The notes below the pieces were generated by a model. The model saw only the letters and a list, made by a program, of their open reading frames with translations, did no database searches and was not told the DNA's origin. A program made the translations under genes and the position numbers. Shown here piece after piece: positions 27,370 to 35,677 of a DNA stretch of 64,000 bases. The DNA comes from CBDDLD01 sp965250025. Lineage in GTDB: Bacteria > Bacteroidota > Bacteroidia > Flavobacteriales > Flavobacteriaceae. The stretch covers positions 310,001 to 374,000 of the forward strand of contig OZ252283.1 of assembly GCA_965250025.1 (NCBI GenBank), given 5' to 3'. How positions within the stretch are numbered: position 1 is the stretch's first letter; the number at the start of each line of letters is the position of its first letter.

Positions 27370-27398
27370 AAGCCTTCTCAATTTGAGAAGGCTTTTTT
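27370..27398. terminator. Bidirectional terminator
   Basis: AAGCCTTCTCAA / TTGAGAAGGCTT inverted repeat (27370-27381, 27383-27394) with T6 after and A-rich sequence before. It sits between the convergent outer membrane and surface lipoprotein genes. Confidence 0.9.
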
Positions 27399-27416
27399 AA
27401 TCAATAAACTATTATT

Positions 27417-29243
27417 TTATTGATCCCTTAGAACGTGTATAACCCCGTTTATGGTGTGGGTATTCCCATCAAAATCTATATACGAGCCACTAAAATTTAC
27501 ATCAATGTATTCGCCAACGTCACCTAAAGCGGTTAAATTGTAGATGATATTATTGCTGTTTTCGGAAATTGAAATACATTCTGCAATATTAAAACCAGTA
27601 TCGCCAGGACTATTCCAATTATATTGATCATAAGTGCCTAAGTAGTCTGGCTCGTTTAGTACTGCATAAGCGTAGAAGCAATTATTGGATTGAAAACCAC
27701 TAATATTTAGGGTTGCGTTATCGGTAACCTGACCTTGACCAGCTTCAAAGAAATCTGCTTGGATTTCCCCTAAAACAAATACTGTATCACCATCATCAAT
27801 AGTATATTGGATAAATTCTTCTACAGCATTACATGCGCTGATCGTACCTATATTTGTTGATGGTGTTGTAAATGTATAAGTAATGCTACTGGTGGTTTGT
27901 AAATTTGTATAGTCATTAGCAATGATTTCAAAGGTCTCATTACCGTCACAACGCAATAGGTTAATTTCAAAAGTGCCATCGGTAACTATATCTGTAAAGG
28001 TCTGATTGCCATATGTCAATTGTACATAACCGTCAGTAACTGCAGTACCATTACAAGTATTGAAATTTCCAGTTATGGTTTCAGAAATGATATTGCTATT
28101 GTCTGAAACTGTAACAGAAATGTTGGAATCACTGTTAAATGGACCAATAGTTCCTGTATATATGGATTCAGTATCACAAAAATCATAACTGTAAATATTC
28201 AGTTCTAAAGTTTCGCCACTAGGTACGTAACCGCAAACTTCACCATTGTCGTTAAAATAGCCGCTGGTAGTTCCAAAAGTTGCACTGGTGATGGTAGCGT
28301 AAAGATTGCTTAGCAAGTTAGAATCTTCATCACTGGCTGTGATACAAAGTGTAATGGCTTCAGCAGGAATATCACAATTCCAGAATGAGAAATGAGTAAC
28401 CGTACCGACGTACATGTTTCCTTGCAGTGTGGCTTGGCCTTCTTCTTTCCAGTATCCGGTAGTTTCATCAAAATACCAAAGTGGAATTGTTGCCGGAGCA
28501 TTGGCCATTAAGCTAGGATCAACAGGGACTCTGATCTCTGATACTGAACCTTCAGCTAAATTAAGATCTTCTCCTCCTGTACCTCTGAGTTCTATGGCTA
28601 GCATACCAAGGGTTTGTAGCATGCGTTCAGCGCCATCTTCATTTTCGGCATACAACATACCGGGCATTTGAGCATTCATGTTCTCATCCATAGGATCTAG
28701 ATGATGTATGATCACATCCACATTACCTGTATAAGCAGTGCCATCTTCTTTAATAAAGTTACCGTCAAAGCTTACAGAAGCACCATTTTGAAGTGCGATG
28801 GTTTCCGAAGCACCACTGTTAGTGCTGCCGACAACATTAGCTTCAAGGAGCATAATAGTAACTTTGTTAACGCCCTGAGTAGGAACTACACTTCTTGAGC
28901 CGTGTATGTACCCGGATTTTTCAGCTTTTATATAAGCAAAACGTTGATTAACACTGGCGTCTCTTATGATGAAAACACCATTGCTGTCCGTTGTAGAGGT
29001 AGCATTGCCAATAGAAATAGTCGCACCTTCAATGGGTTGATTGCTGCTATTGACAATAGTACCTATAAAATCTCGATTGATGCTATTTCCAAAGTATTCG
29101 GAAAATGTATCAGGAATATTCTCCTGATTTGGAGTGTTATTACCATTGTTATTGTCATTATCATCAGTATTACAAGCAGTAAATGTGAATAATGAAAACA
29201 AAAGTAACACAGCGATTTGGGATAATTTGTAATTACATTTCAT
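27417..29243 (-). CDS. Surface-type lipoprotein with carboxypeptidase-regulatory-like domain
   Basis: A 608-residue lipoprotein. The signal peptide ends FTAC, so the mature N-terminus is Cys24, followed by the acidic NTDDNDNNNGNN stretch that resembles the export signals of Bacteroidetes surface lipoproteins. A carboxypeptidase-regulatory-like domain (about 60-135: DFIGTIVNSSNQPIEGATISIG) precedes a region with LRGTGGEDLNLAEGSVSEIRVPVDPS and WYFDETTGYWKEEG, and several more strand-rich repeats. The function is probably adhesive or substrate binding; not assigned. Confidence 0.8.
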   Translation of the reverse strand: MKCNYKLSQIAVLLLFSLFTFTACNTDDNDNNNGNNTPNQENIPDTFSEYFGNSINRDFIGTIVNSSNQPIEGATISIGNATSTTDSNGVFIIRDASVNQRFAYIKAEKSGYIHGSRSVVPTQGVNKVTIMLLEANVVGSTNSGASETIALQNGASVSFDGNFIKEDGTAYTGNVDVIIHHLDPMDENMNAQMPGMLYAENEDGAERMLQTLGMLAIELRGTGGEDLNLAEGSVSEIRVPVDPSLMANAPATIPLWYFDETTGYWKEEGQATLQGNMYVGTVTHFSFWNCDIPAEAITLCITASDEDSNLLSNLYATITSATFGTTSGYFNDNGEVCGYVPSGETLELNIYSYDFCDTESIYTGTIGPFNSDSNISVTVSDNSNIISETITGNFNTCNGTAVTDGYVQLTYGNQTFTDIVTDGTFEINLLRCDGNETFEIIANDYTNLQTTSSITYTFTTPSTNIGTISACNAVEEFIQYTIDDGDTVFVLGEIQADFFEAGQGQVTDNATLNISGFQSNNCFYAYAVLNEPDYLGTYDQYNWNSPGDTGFNIAECISISENSNNIIYNLTALGDVGEYIDVNFSGSYIDFDGNTHTINGVIHVLRDQ

Positions 29244-29401
29244 GTGAGCTAAGTTTTAAATAAAATAAAATGAGTATGGTGTAATAGCTATATGTAAAAC
29301 AAATGACATTCGTAAATTCCTACTCTAAACATTAAAACCTTTACGTATTAAAGTAGTTGTGACATGAGATAAAGCTTTGTTTGGTTAGGGCTGGAGGATT
29401 A

Positions 29402-29434
29402 TAAAAATAGCACTCCTTAATGTTAAGAAGCGCT
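29402..29434 (-). terminator. Terminator of the type IX cargo gene
   Basis: In minus-strand RNA the arms 29434-29423 and 29420-29409 form 12 pairs (two G-U), then ATTTTTAT. In plus-strand RNA the wobbles become mismatches, so it is directional. The rest of the 257-bp gap 29244-29500 shows no gene; it should hold the promoter of the downstream lipoprotein gene. Confidence 0.7.
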
Positions 29435-29500
29435 ATGGGAATCAGCTTTCTAAGCAAAAAATCATTTGAAGAAATCTGAAATGTCTGCTCAGTATTTGGT

Positions 29501-31204
29501 TCAATCAAATAAAAACTTAATGGTATTGGTTTTGTGTGATGATTTATAGTTTAATAAATAAATTTGACCTGTTTGTAGGTTTAAGCCGGATATTTCTGTG
29601 TAATCATTATTGAAATCAAGGTTTTGATTATACAATTCTCTTCCCAGAAGATCATATATTCCTATTTGAGCATGATTGATATGAGGTATTTTAAGTCGTA
29701 AACGCATACCATTATCTTTAACGGTAAGTTTTACGTCATGATTTGATATGTTTATGTCTTCCAACGATAATGTTGAATCAAATACAGTAGCTGTATTTAT
29801 TTTGAATAATCTGGCCGGACCTTCACTAAAATCTGCGCCGGTACCATAAACGTTACCATTACTATCAAATTTTGCGCTTATTCCAAACATAGTGACTCCG
29901 GCGTTGCCTATAATGCTATAATTTTGAAGGTCGCCATTATAATCTATTACGAGCATAACTGCTTTAGGATTGCCAGAATCATAGCTGTCAGTATATGAAT
30001 TAATTGCTATTCTTTGGTTGTTAGTGTCGATGTCAGTGCTATTACTGCTCCAGATAATTTCATTACCTGTATTGGTGCTATTGCCATAAGTTTTGCTCCA
30101 CAGATAATTGCCATCTGTATCAAATTTAGTTATTAAGATATCTGCAGCTATAGAGTTTAAATAAAATAACTGATCCCAGGTGATTAAATAAATATTCCCA
30201 TTTTCATCCGTAAGCATAGAGCCAGCCTCATGGACTTGCCACCATAAATGAGACCATTCGACTGTGGTTCTATCATCTCTGTTTAATTTAACTATAGCTT
30301 GACGGGAAGCACCCATGAAGTTGGTGGTTAAGTGAATATAAAAACCGTCGTTGTTTAAAATGGCTGCCTCATAACTGGTGTCGGTGCTGCCTGTAAATCC
30401 AAATCCTGCTACAAAACTATTTCCTGAAATTAAAGGAACCTGATCTCCATTAACAGGGTCATTTCCAGAATATGATGTTCCAAAGATCCATTCCTGAGGA
30501 GTGTTGTAAGTGTCACCTGTGGGTGCAGGTGTATCAGGTAATGGAGAACCTACGGCAAAAGGCATGTTGGTTTCTGTGTTGATAAACTTGCCTGTGTCAG
30601 CATCTGGTGAACCACTGGTATTTAAAGATGATATATCGGTTTGTACTATGGTAAAACCGGGGTTGCCATGCTGACCCAATAGAACACCGTCTTTGTCTAA
30701 AAATAAAATGACATTTTCCGTGGTTAAAATAAGTGTGCCATCATAACCTACACTAAAATTTTTAGCAATATGATCATTTTCGGTATCTTCATAAGAATAA
30801 GCCCATTGCATTGCTCCGGTATTCATGTTATAACAAGCGAGACCGGGATCTGCACCACTGGGGGCTATAGATTGAGAGTCAAAGGCAACATACAGGTAAT
30901 CAGTGCCACTATTGTTAATGATCTCGAGGCCTACAACGTTAGTTGCTGCAGAGTCATCTAAGATATCATACCAGAGCATGTTGCCGTTAGGATCAAACTT
31001 GCTGACATAGAGTTTCCCGGTGGCATCATACCTATATGAAGCATATAAATTGTCAGAAACATCTGTAGTTAAAGCGCTTTTGCTATCAATACCGTTATTT
31101 TCAGGTAAAAAATCTTCCCTGTACCATTCAGGGGTTTGTGCTTGTATATTTATAGTGATAAATGTCGTGATGGTAAGTAGGTAAAGTTTTGTGATTTTTT
31201 TCAT
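29501..31204 (-). CDS. Type IX secretion cargo protein, propeller-like
   Basis: A 567-residue protein with a signal peptide (ending NIQAQ). It has a body of repeated strand modules of the type YVSKFDPNGNMLWYDIL, ITKFDTDGNYLWSKTYGNS and LVIDYNGDLQNYS, typical of delta-60/PQQ-like propellers. The last about 75 residues are a type-A sorting domain (IGIYDLLGRELYNQNL ... GLNLQTGQIYLLNY), which directs secretion through the Por system and attachment to the surface. The binding target is unknown. A 123-bp gap separates it from the MORN-like gene upstream. Confidence 0.86.
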   Translation of the reverse strand: MKKITKLYLLTITTFITINIQAQTPEWYREDFLPENNGIDSKSALTTDVSDNLYASYRYDATGKLYVSKFDPNGNMLWYDILDDSAATNVVGLEIINNSGTDYLYVAFDSQSIAPSGADPGLACYNMNTGAMQWAYSYEDTENDHIAKNFSVGYDGTLILTTENVILFLDKDGVLLGQHGNPGFTIVQTDISSLNTSGSPDADTGKFINTETNMPFAVGSPLPDTPAPTGDTYNTPQEWIFGTSYSGNDPVNGDQVPLISGNSFVAGFGFTGSTDTSYEAAILNNDGFYIHLTTNFMGASRQAIVKLNRDDRTTVEWSHLWWQVHEAGSMLTDENGNIYLITWDQLFYLNSIAADILITKFDTDGNYLWSKTYGNSTNTGNEIIWSSNSTDIDTNNQRIAINSYTDSYDSGNPKAVMLVIDYNGDLQNYSIIGNAGVTMFGISAKFDSNGNVYGTGADFSEGPARLFKINTATVFDSTLSLEDINISNHDVKLTVKDNGMRLRLKIPHINHAQIGIYDLLGRELYNQNLDFNNDYTEISGLNLQTGQIYLLNYKSSHKTNTIKFLFD

Positions 31205-31327
31205 TGGGGAGTGTTAAAAAATAATGTAAATATATTCTTACAAATATATAATTATTCTTTAACTTCAAAAAAATATAAAATACTTTCTTCTTGAAAGGTG
31301 TGTTCTTAGCAGAATTAATCAGATAAC

Positions 31328-32029
31328 TTACTCTTGCCGTTTAGTAGTTATAAGCTTTCCTTTTCTCCAACGTTCAACCAATTGTATATCACCATTTTCA
31401 TGAAAGTATTTCCATGTTCCGGTTTTTCTTTCATTGCGGTTGTATTTATAGACCCTTTTTAGGTTTCCGTTTTTGTAATATATCTTCTGTTTGCCTATGG
31501 TTATACCATATTTGAATCGTTCAACTGACCAAAGTTCACCACTTTCATAGTAGGATTTCCATGTGCCATGGAGTGCATCATTTTTATAATGCCCGATTCG
31601 ATTTAGATTTCCATTTTCATGATATGACATCCATTTTCCGGTATGTTTTCCGTTGTCAGTAAATTGTTCGATTTGTTTTAGTTGTCCATTAGCATAATAC
31701 ATTTTTCTGGTTCCGATAACGACCGGGCTGCTGTGCTGACTGTCGTCGAGAAGTTCAATGGTTTTTAGTTGACCATTTTCATAGTAGGTTTTCCATAATC
31801 CTATGGGAAACCCATTATTATCATAGTGTCCAATCTCTTTTAATATGCCGTTCTCATGAAATGCTTTGTATTCACCGGTTCTATAGTCGCCGTTATAGAA
31901 CTCAATAAGTTTAACCTTGCCATCATCATAGTATTCTATACTTTTATTGATGTCCTGAGATTGACCATGGATATTATAAATGAGAAAAAGAAAGGCAACT
32001 CTAATAAACGCTTTTTGGATAATCATCAT
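31328..32029 (-). CDS. MORN/YwqK-type repeat protein, exported
   Basis: A 233-residue protein with a signal peptide (MMIIQKAFIRVAFLFLIYNIHGQ) followed by about nine repeats of the form YYENGQLKxIExxxxGxxxGxWKxYHENG. Examples are YYANGQLKQIEQFTDNGKHTG and YYESGELWSVERF. Repeats of this type are annotated as MORN or YwqK-family antitoxin-like; the latter name carries no proven antitoxin role here, since there is no toxin partner and the protein is exported. Start at 32029 (or 32026) chosen from the signal peptide. Confidence 0.78.
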   Translation of the reverse strand: MMIIQKAFIRVAFLFLIYNIHGQSQDINKSIEYYDDGKVKLIEFYNGDYRTGEYKAFHENGILKEIGHYDNNGFPIGLWKTYYENGQLKTIELLDDSQHSSPVVIGTRKMYYANGQLKQIEQFTDNGKHTGKWMSYHENGNLNRIGHYKNDALHGTWKSYYESGELWSVERFKYGITIGKQKIYYKNGNLKRVYKYNRNERKTGTWKYFHENGDIQLVERWRKGKLITTKRQE

Positions 32030-32102
32030 AAAATTAGCTGAAAGTGTATTGTGCTTCTTTTGATATATAGAAACCACCCAAATTCACTTGTTCTAATTTA
32101 AG

Positions 32103-32138
32103 AAAAAACCCTCATAATAATTGGTTACTATGAGGGTT
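32103..32138 (-). terminator. Terminator of metK
   Basis: In the minus transcript AACCCTCATA pairs with TATGAGGGTT (32129-32138 and 32107-32116) over a 12-nt loop, followed by TTTTCTT. It lies 22 bp after the metK stop. Confidence 0.75.
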
Positions 32139-32159
32139 AGAAATAAATGTTGTTAAGTT

Positions 32160-33413
32160 TTATAAACCAAACTCGGTTTTAACCTTATCTACATAATCTA
32201 GTTTTTCCCAAGTGAATAATTCTACATCCAAGGATTTAGGTTCGCCATTGGGCTGATTAAACGTCTTGGAAACAATCTCGTTCTCACGTCCCATATGGCC
32301 ATAAGCCGCAGTTTCGCTATACATCGGTTGGCGTAGTTTTAAACGCTCTTCAATAGCAGCGGGTCGCATATCGAATATTTTAGATACTTTTTCTGCAATC
32401 TCGCCATCCGTCATATTAAAAGGGCAAGAGCCATAGGTGTCAATAAAAATACCCATAGGTTCCACCACGCCGATAGCATAAGATACCTGTACCAGTACTT
32501 CATTACAGACACCGGCAGCTACCAAATTTTTTGCGATATGACGTGTTGCGTAAGCCGCACTGCGATCTACTTTACTAGGGTCTTTACCAGAAAAAGCACC
32601 GCCACCATGAGCGCCTTTGCCACCATAGGTGTCAACAATGATTTTACGGCCTGTAAGACCAGTGTCGCCATGAGGGCCGCCAATTACAAACTTACCGGTA
32701 GGATTAATATGATATTTGATATCGTTATTAAATAACGGTTGAATATGCTCAGGGACTTTAGCAATAACTCTAGGCATTAAAATTTCAACAATATCCTTAC
32801 GTATTTTGGCAAGCATAATCGCATCGGTATCAAAATCATCGTGCTGTGTCGATACTACAATGGCGTCAATACGTTGAGGTGTATTGTCGTCACTATACTC
32901 AATAGTTACCTGGCTTTTTGAATCCGGGCGTAAATACGTGATCTCCTTGTTTTCACGTCGTAAAGCTGCAAGTTCTTTTAAGATCAAGTGCGATATGTCC
33001 AGAGCCAAAGGCATGTAGTTGTTTGTTTCGTTTGTAGCATAGCCAAACATCATACCTTGATCGCCGGCACCTTGCTGGTCTTTGCTTTCGCGGTCTACAC
33101 CGCGATTAATGTCTTCAGACTGCTCATGAATAGCAGAAAATACACCACAAGAATTTCCATCGAACATATATTCGCTTTTTGTATAGCCGATCTTGTTAAT
33201 GGTATCTCTTGCAATTTTTTGTACATCGAGGTAAGTGTTAGATTTTACCTCACCTGCTAAAACGACCTGTCCGGTAGTCACTAAGGTTTCGCAAGCCACT
33301 TTTGAGTTAGGGTCAAAAGCCAAAAAATGATCTATGAGGGCATCGCTAATCTGATCCGCCACTTTATCTGGATGTCCTTCAGAAACACTTTCCGAAGTAA
33401 ATAAATATGCCAT
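32160..33413 (-). CDS. metK: S-adenosylmethionine synthetase
   Basis: Makes SAM from methionine and ATP. It has 417 residues, full length. N-terminal FTSESVSEGHPDKVADQISDA, the GAGDQGMMFGYA nucleotide/metal loop and GGGAFSGKDPSKVDRSAAY are diagnostic. The 175-bp region upstream carries a SAM-II-like riboswitch (33465-33539) and a TATTTTTG promoter box, so expression is predicted to be shut off by the product SAM. Confidence 0.98.
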   Translation of the reverse strand: MAYLFTSESVSEGHPDKVADQISDALIDHFLAFDPNSKVACETLVTTGQVVLAGEVKSNTYLDVQKIARDTINKIGYTKSEYMFDGNSCGVFSAIHEQSEDINRGVDRESKDQQGAGDQGMMFGYATNETNNYMPLALDISHLILKELAALRRENKEITYLRPDSKSQVTIEYSDDNTPQRIDAIVVSTQHDDFDTDAIMLAKIRKDIVEILMPRVIAKVPEHIQPLFNNDIKYHINPTGKFVIGGPHGDTGLTGRKIIVDTYGGKGAHGGGAFSGKDPSKVDRSAAYATRHIAKNLVAAGVCNEVLVQVSYAIGVVEPMGIFIDTYGSCPFNMTDGEIAEKVSKIFDMRPAAIEERLKLRQPMYSETAAYGHMGRENEIVSKTFNQPNGEPKSLDVELFTWEKLDYVDKVKTEFGL

Positions 33414-33431
33414 AAGTTTTTATTTTCGTCT

Positions 33432-33539
33432 GAGGATTTGACGTAACTACAGAGCAAGTATTACACTGCCTTTAGCTTTTTTATTGCCTCTAATGTATTT
33501 AGAGCACATGAGGTTGCAATCAGTCAAATCATTCCTCGC
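33432..33539 (-). promoter_or_regulatory. SAM-II-like riboswitch with apparent anti-aptamer strand, metK leader
   Basis: Read on the minus strand. P1 GAGG (33537-33534) pairs with CCTC (33513-33510); loop 1 contains TGATTTGACTGATTGCAA, matching the SAM-II consensus. Pseudoknot ACTG (33524-33521) pairs with CAGT (33468-33465) just after the conserved GCTAAAGG. Loop 3 is expanded by a CTCTAA/TTAGAG hairpin (33504-33488), as in long-loop SAM-II variants. Downstream, GTCAAATCCTC (33442-33432) is the exact complement of GATTTGAC in loop 1 plus GAGG of P1, so it could form an alternative fold; freed, it forms a CGTC/GACG hairpin 14 nt before the AUG. Confidence 0.75.
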
Positions 33540-33549
33540 AAATTAGGGG

Positions 33550-33557
33550 CAAAAATA
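33550..33557 (-). promoter_or_regulatory. Promoter -7 box of metK
   Basis: TATTTTTG on the minus strand, exact TAnnTTTG, 10 bp before the P1 helix of the riboswitch. The transcript would begin a few bases before the aptamer. The -33 element is weak. Confidence 0.55.
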
Positions 33558-33588
33558 CGGATAAAAACGAAACTAAAAAACCTATTGG

Positions 33589-34833
33589 TCAATGATCATT
33601 CATTCTAAAATCCGGATAGGCATTCATACCGTGCTCATGGATGTCTAAACCTTCCAGTTCTTCGCGTTCAGAGACACGAATGCCTGTGGTTTTTTTCAAA
33701 ATAAATAAGATAAGGAATGATGATGTTAGGCAAATGACGGCATAGGATGCTACACCGATAAGTTGACTGAGGAACTGCTCCCAGCCGGCTAACTTGCCAA
33801 AAATACCAACGGCAAGAGTACCCCAAATGCCGCAAACTAAATGTACGGCAATAGCACCAACAGGATCGTCAAGAACAAGCTTGTCGATTAGAGCAATGCC
33901 AAGAACAATAATAACACCTGCAATACATCCTATAATAATAGCTTCGCCGGGGAGCATTTGATCGGCGCCAGCGGTAATAGCAACCAAACCTCCTAAAATG
34001 CCATTGAGAAACATGGTAAGGTCTAGATTTTTATATAATAGTGTGGAGGTCATGGCAGCAAAAACACCACCTGAGGCAGCTGCTAAGCAGGTGGTGACCA
34101 GAGTGATAGAGGTGAGCTCAGGATTTGCAGATAATACAGAACCACCGTTAAAGCCAAACCACCCTAGCCATAAGATCAAAACGCCGGCCGTAGCCAATGG
34201 GATATTATGCCCTTGAATAACTCTGGGTTTGCCATTTTCAAACTTTCCTATTCTTGAACCTAATAACCATACAGCGACCAAAGCTGCCCAGCCACCAACA
34301 GAATGTACCAATGTAGAGCCGGCAAAATCATAGAAAGGGGTATCCATCTGATCCAGAAATCCTTTACCCCATTTCCAGGAACCGGCTATAGGATAAATGA
34401 TACCTACATATAATAATACGAAGATCATAAAGGGACCAATTTTTATACGCTCTGCAACAGCGCCAGATACAATAGTGGCCGCAGTGGCGGCAAACATGCC
34501 CTGAAATAGAAAATCGGTCCAGTAGGTATAACCGCCATCAGCATATGCGGAACCGTCGGCATTAGTAAATGCGTTTGGCATGTCTCCCAGTCCAATGCCA
34601 AGGTCTGGTAAGGCAACATAGCCATTGAATTCGCTAGGGTACATTAGGTTAAAGCCAATAATGTAGTACAGTAGCAGTCCGATGGTAATAATGAATATGT
34701 TTTTGAATAATACGTTGATAGTGTTTTTCTGGCGGGTTAATCCAATCTCTAATAATGCAAATCCCATATGCATAAAGAATACTAGGGCAGTGCAAACCAT
34801 CATCCATACGTTGTTAGTGTTTAGTAATTCCAT
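33589..34833 (-). CDS. amtB: Ammonium transporter
   Basis: An 11-helix Amt/Mep channel for ammonium uptake, 414 residues. The pore histidine pair is in STLVHSVGGWAALV and GAIAVHLVCGIWG. FQGMFAATAATIVSGAVAER and FNGGSVLSA are family hallmarks. The C-terminal cytoplasmic tail (residues after LFILKK) is the usual P-II contact. The ATG at 34833 is used because the longer frame runs into glnB. It lies 13 bp downstream of glnB, so the pair forms an operon. Confidence 0.95.
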   Translation of the reverse strand: MELLNTNNVWMMVCTALVFFMHMGFALLEIGLTRQKNTINVLFKNIFIITIGLLLYYIIGFNLMYPSEFNGYVALPDLGIGLGDMPNAFTNADGSAYADGGYTYWTDFLFQGMFAATAATIVSGAVAERIKIGPFMIFVLLYVGIIYPIAGSWKWGKGFLDQMDTPFYDFAGSTLVHSVGGWAALVAVWLLGSRIGKFENGKPRVIQGHNIPLATAGVLILWLGWFGFNGGSVLSANPELTSITLVTTCLAAASGGVFAAMTSTLLYKNLDLTMFLNGILGGLVAITAGADQMLPGEAIIIGCIAGVIIVLGIALIDKLVLDDPVGAIAVHLVCGIWGTLAVGIFGKLAGWEQFLSQLIGVASYAVICLTSSFLILFILKKTTGIRVSEREELEGLDIHEHGMNAYPDFRMNDH

Positions 34834-34846
34834 AGTGATGTGAGGA

Positions 34847-35185
34847 TTAGTTGAGGGTGTGACCACCTTGTTCTCCGGTTCGAATTCGATAACAGTCTTT
34901 GATGTCTGAAACAAAGATTTTTCCATCGCCAACATTACCTGTTTTTGCGGCTTCTAAAATGGCATTGATGGTGATACTTTCAAAATCATCATTGACTACA
35001 ATAGATAAGTAACGACGTTGTATAGTGCTTGTGCTATAGGATACGCCTCTGTATACCGAGCCGTGTTTTTCGTTTCCTAATCCGGTAACATCCCAATACG
35101 AAAAGAAATTAACACCAACATTGTGTAAAGCCTCTTTAACATCGTCAAATTTAGATTTTCGGATAACAGCTTCAATTTTTTTCAA
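34847..35185 (-). CDS. glnB: Nitrogen regulatory protein P-II
   Basis: A small trimeric signal protein sensing ATP/ADP and 2-oxoglutarate and gating the adjacent ammonium transporter; 112 residues. The B-loop TGNVGDGKIFV and C-terminal YRIRTGE are canonical. The T-loop differs from the enterobacterial form: Glu39 replaces Gln39, which ligates Mg2+-2-oxoglutarate. The loop is one residue shorter (NEKHGSVYRGVSY) but keeps both tyrosines (Y45, Y50). First gene of glnB-amtB, with two palindromes upstream. Confidence 0.92.
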   Translation of the reverse strand: MKKIEAVIRKSKFDDVKEALHNVGVNFFSYWDVTGLGNEKHGSVYRGVSYSTSTIQRRYLSIVVNDDFESITINAILEAAKTGNVGDGKIFVSDIKDCYRIRTGEQGGHTLN

Positions 35186-35208
35186 AACTTTGATTTATAT
35201 GATTTTAT

Positions 35209-35216
35209 CAAATTTA
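35209..35216 (-). promoter_or_regulatory. Promoter -7 box of glnB-amtB
   Basis: TAAATTTG on the minus strand, an exact TAnnTTTG, 23 bp before the glnB ATG. The start site would be near 35202. The -33 zone overlaps the proximal palindrome at 35234-35252. Confidence 0.5.
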
Positions 35217-35233
35217 TTAAAAATTAAAAATCA

Positions 35234-35252
35234 ACCCTATTAAAAATGGGGT
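35234..35252. promoter_or_regulatory. Proximal palindrome of glnB-amtB control region
   Basis: ACCCTATT, 3-nt spacer, AATGGGGT: an 8-bp dyad with one T/G position, centred near -41 of the predicted glnB transcript. It resembles the distal copy at 35285-35306. Confidence 0.45.
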
Positions 35253-35284
35253 AACGAATGCATTTTTGTCAAATTGATAATTTT

Positions 35285-35306
35285 AACCCTATAAATTTTA
35301 AGGGTT
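35285..35306. promoter_or_regulatory. Distal palindrome of glnB-amtB control region
   Basis: AACCCT and AGGGTT flank TATAAATTTTA-like DNA. Its ACCCTAT half begins 52 bp (five helical turns) from that of the proximal copy. The rest of the 35186-35450 gap is AT-rich with no gene. Confidence 0.45.
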
Positions 35307-35387
35307 TGTATTTTGAAATGTATTTTTTGATTGTTTTGATTCTGTGCTTGGTCTTGATGTTAAATTATTCAGAAAAAGAAAAAATAA

Positions 35388-35420
35388 TTTGGATATTAAA
35401 TTTTTATGATTGAATATTTG
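35388..35420 (+). promoter_or_regulatory. Candidate promoter of the metY operon
   Basis: TTTG at 35388-35391, 21-bp spacer, AATATTTG at 35413-35420 (one mismatch to TAnnTTTG). It lies 30 bp upstream of the SAM-I aptamer. Confidence 0.5.
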
Positions 35421-35450
35421 TATTCACAAAGTTCAAACACTTACTGAAAT

Positions 35451-35557
35451 GTTATCAAGAAAGGTGGAGGGAATAGACCCTGTGAAGCCTTAGCAACCCT
35501 TTAGCAATAAAGAAGGTGCTAAATTCTACTAAAATGTATTGCATTTAGATAGATAAC
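35451..35557 (+). promoter_or_regulatory. SAM-I (S-box) riboswitch of metY-metX-hom
   Basis: P1 is GTTATC (35451-35456) / GATAAC (35552-35557). Between them are the conserved S-box blocks AAGGTGGAGGGA, CCCTGTGAAGCC, TTAGCAACCC and AAGGTGCTAAATTCTAC in the right order. A hairpin ATATCACA / TGTGATAT (35564-35585) follows directly and may be part of the expression platform, but no U-tract follows it. SAM binding should lower expression of the methionine-synthesis genes downstream. Confidence 0.95.
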
Positions 35558-35677
35558 TCGACGATATCACACAATCATGTGATATGGTATTTCTTCATAA
35601 CATTTTTCTATTAAGTACGCTTTACAAGCGCATTTTGACTTTTGGTTTAATTAATTATTAACTCAAAAATTAGAAAA

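Noticed and set aside
31328..32029. YwqK-type antitoxin of a toxin-antitoxin system
   Set aside because: The protein has a signal peptide and there is no partner toxin next to it; the repeats only resemble that family.
34870..34890. GGTTCGAATTCGATA resembles a tRNA T-loop
   Set aside because: It lies inside the glnB coding region and no cloverleaf can be built around it.
35564..35585. Hairpin ATATCACA/TGTGATAT as an intrinsic terminator of the SAM-I riboswitch
   Set aside because: No U-tract follows; it may belong to the expression platform but I cannot call a terminator.
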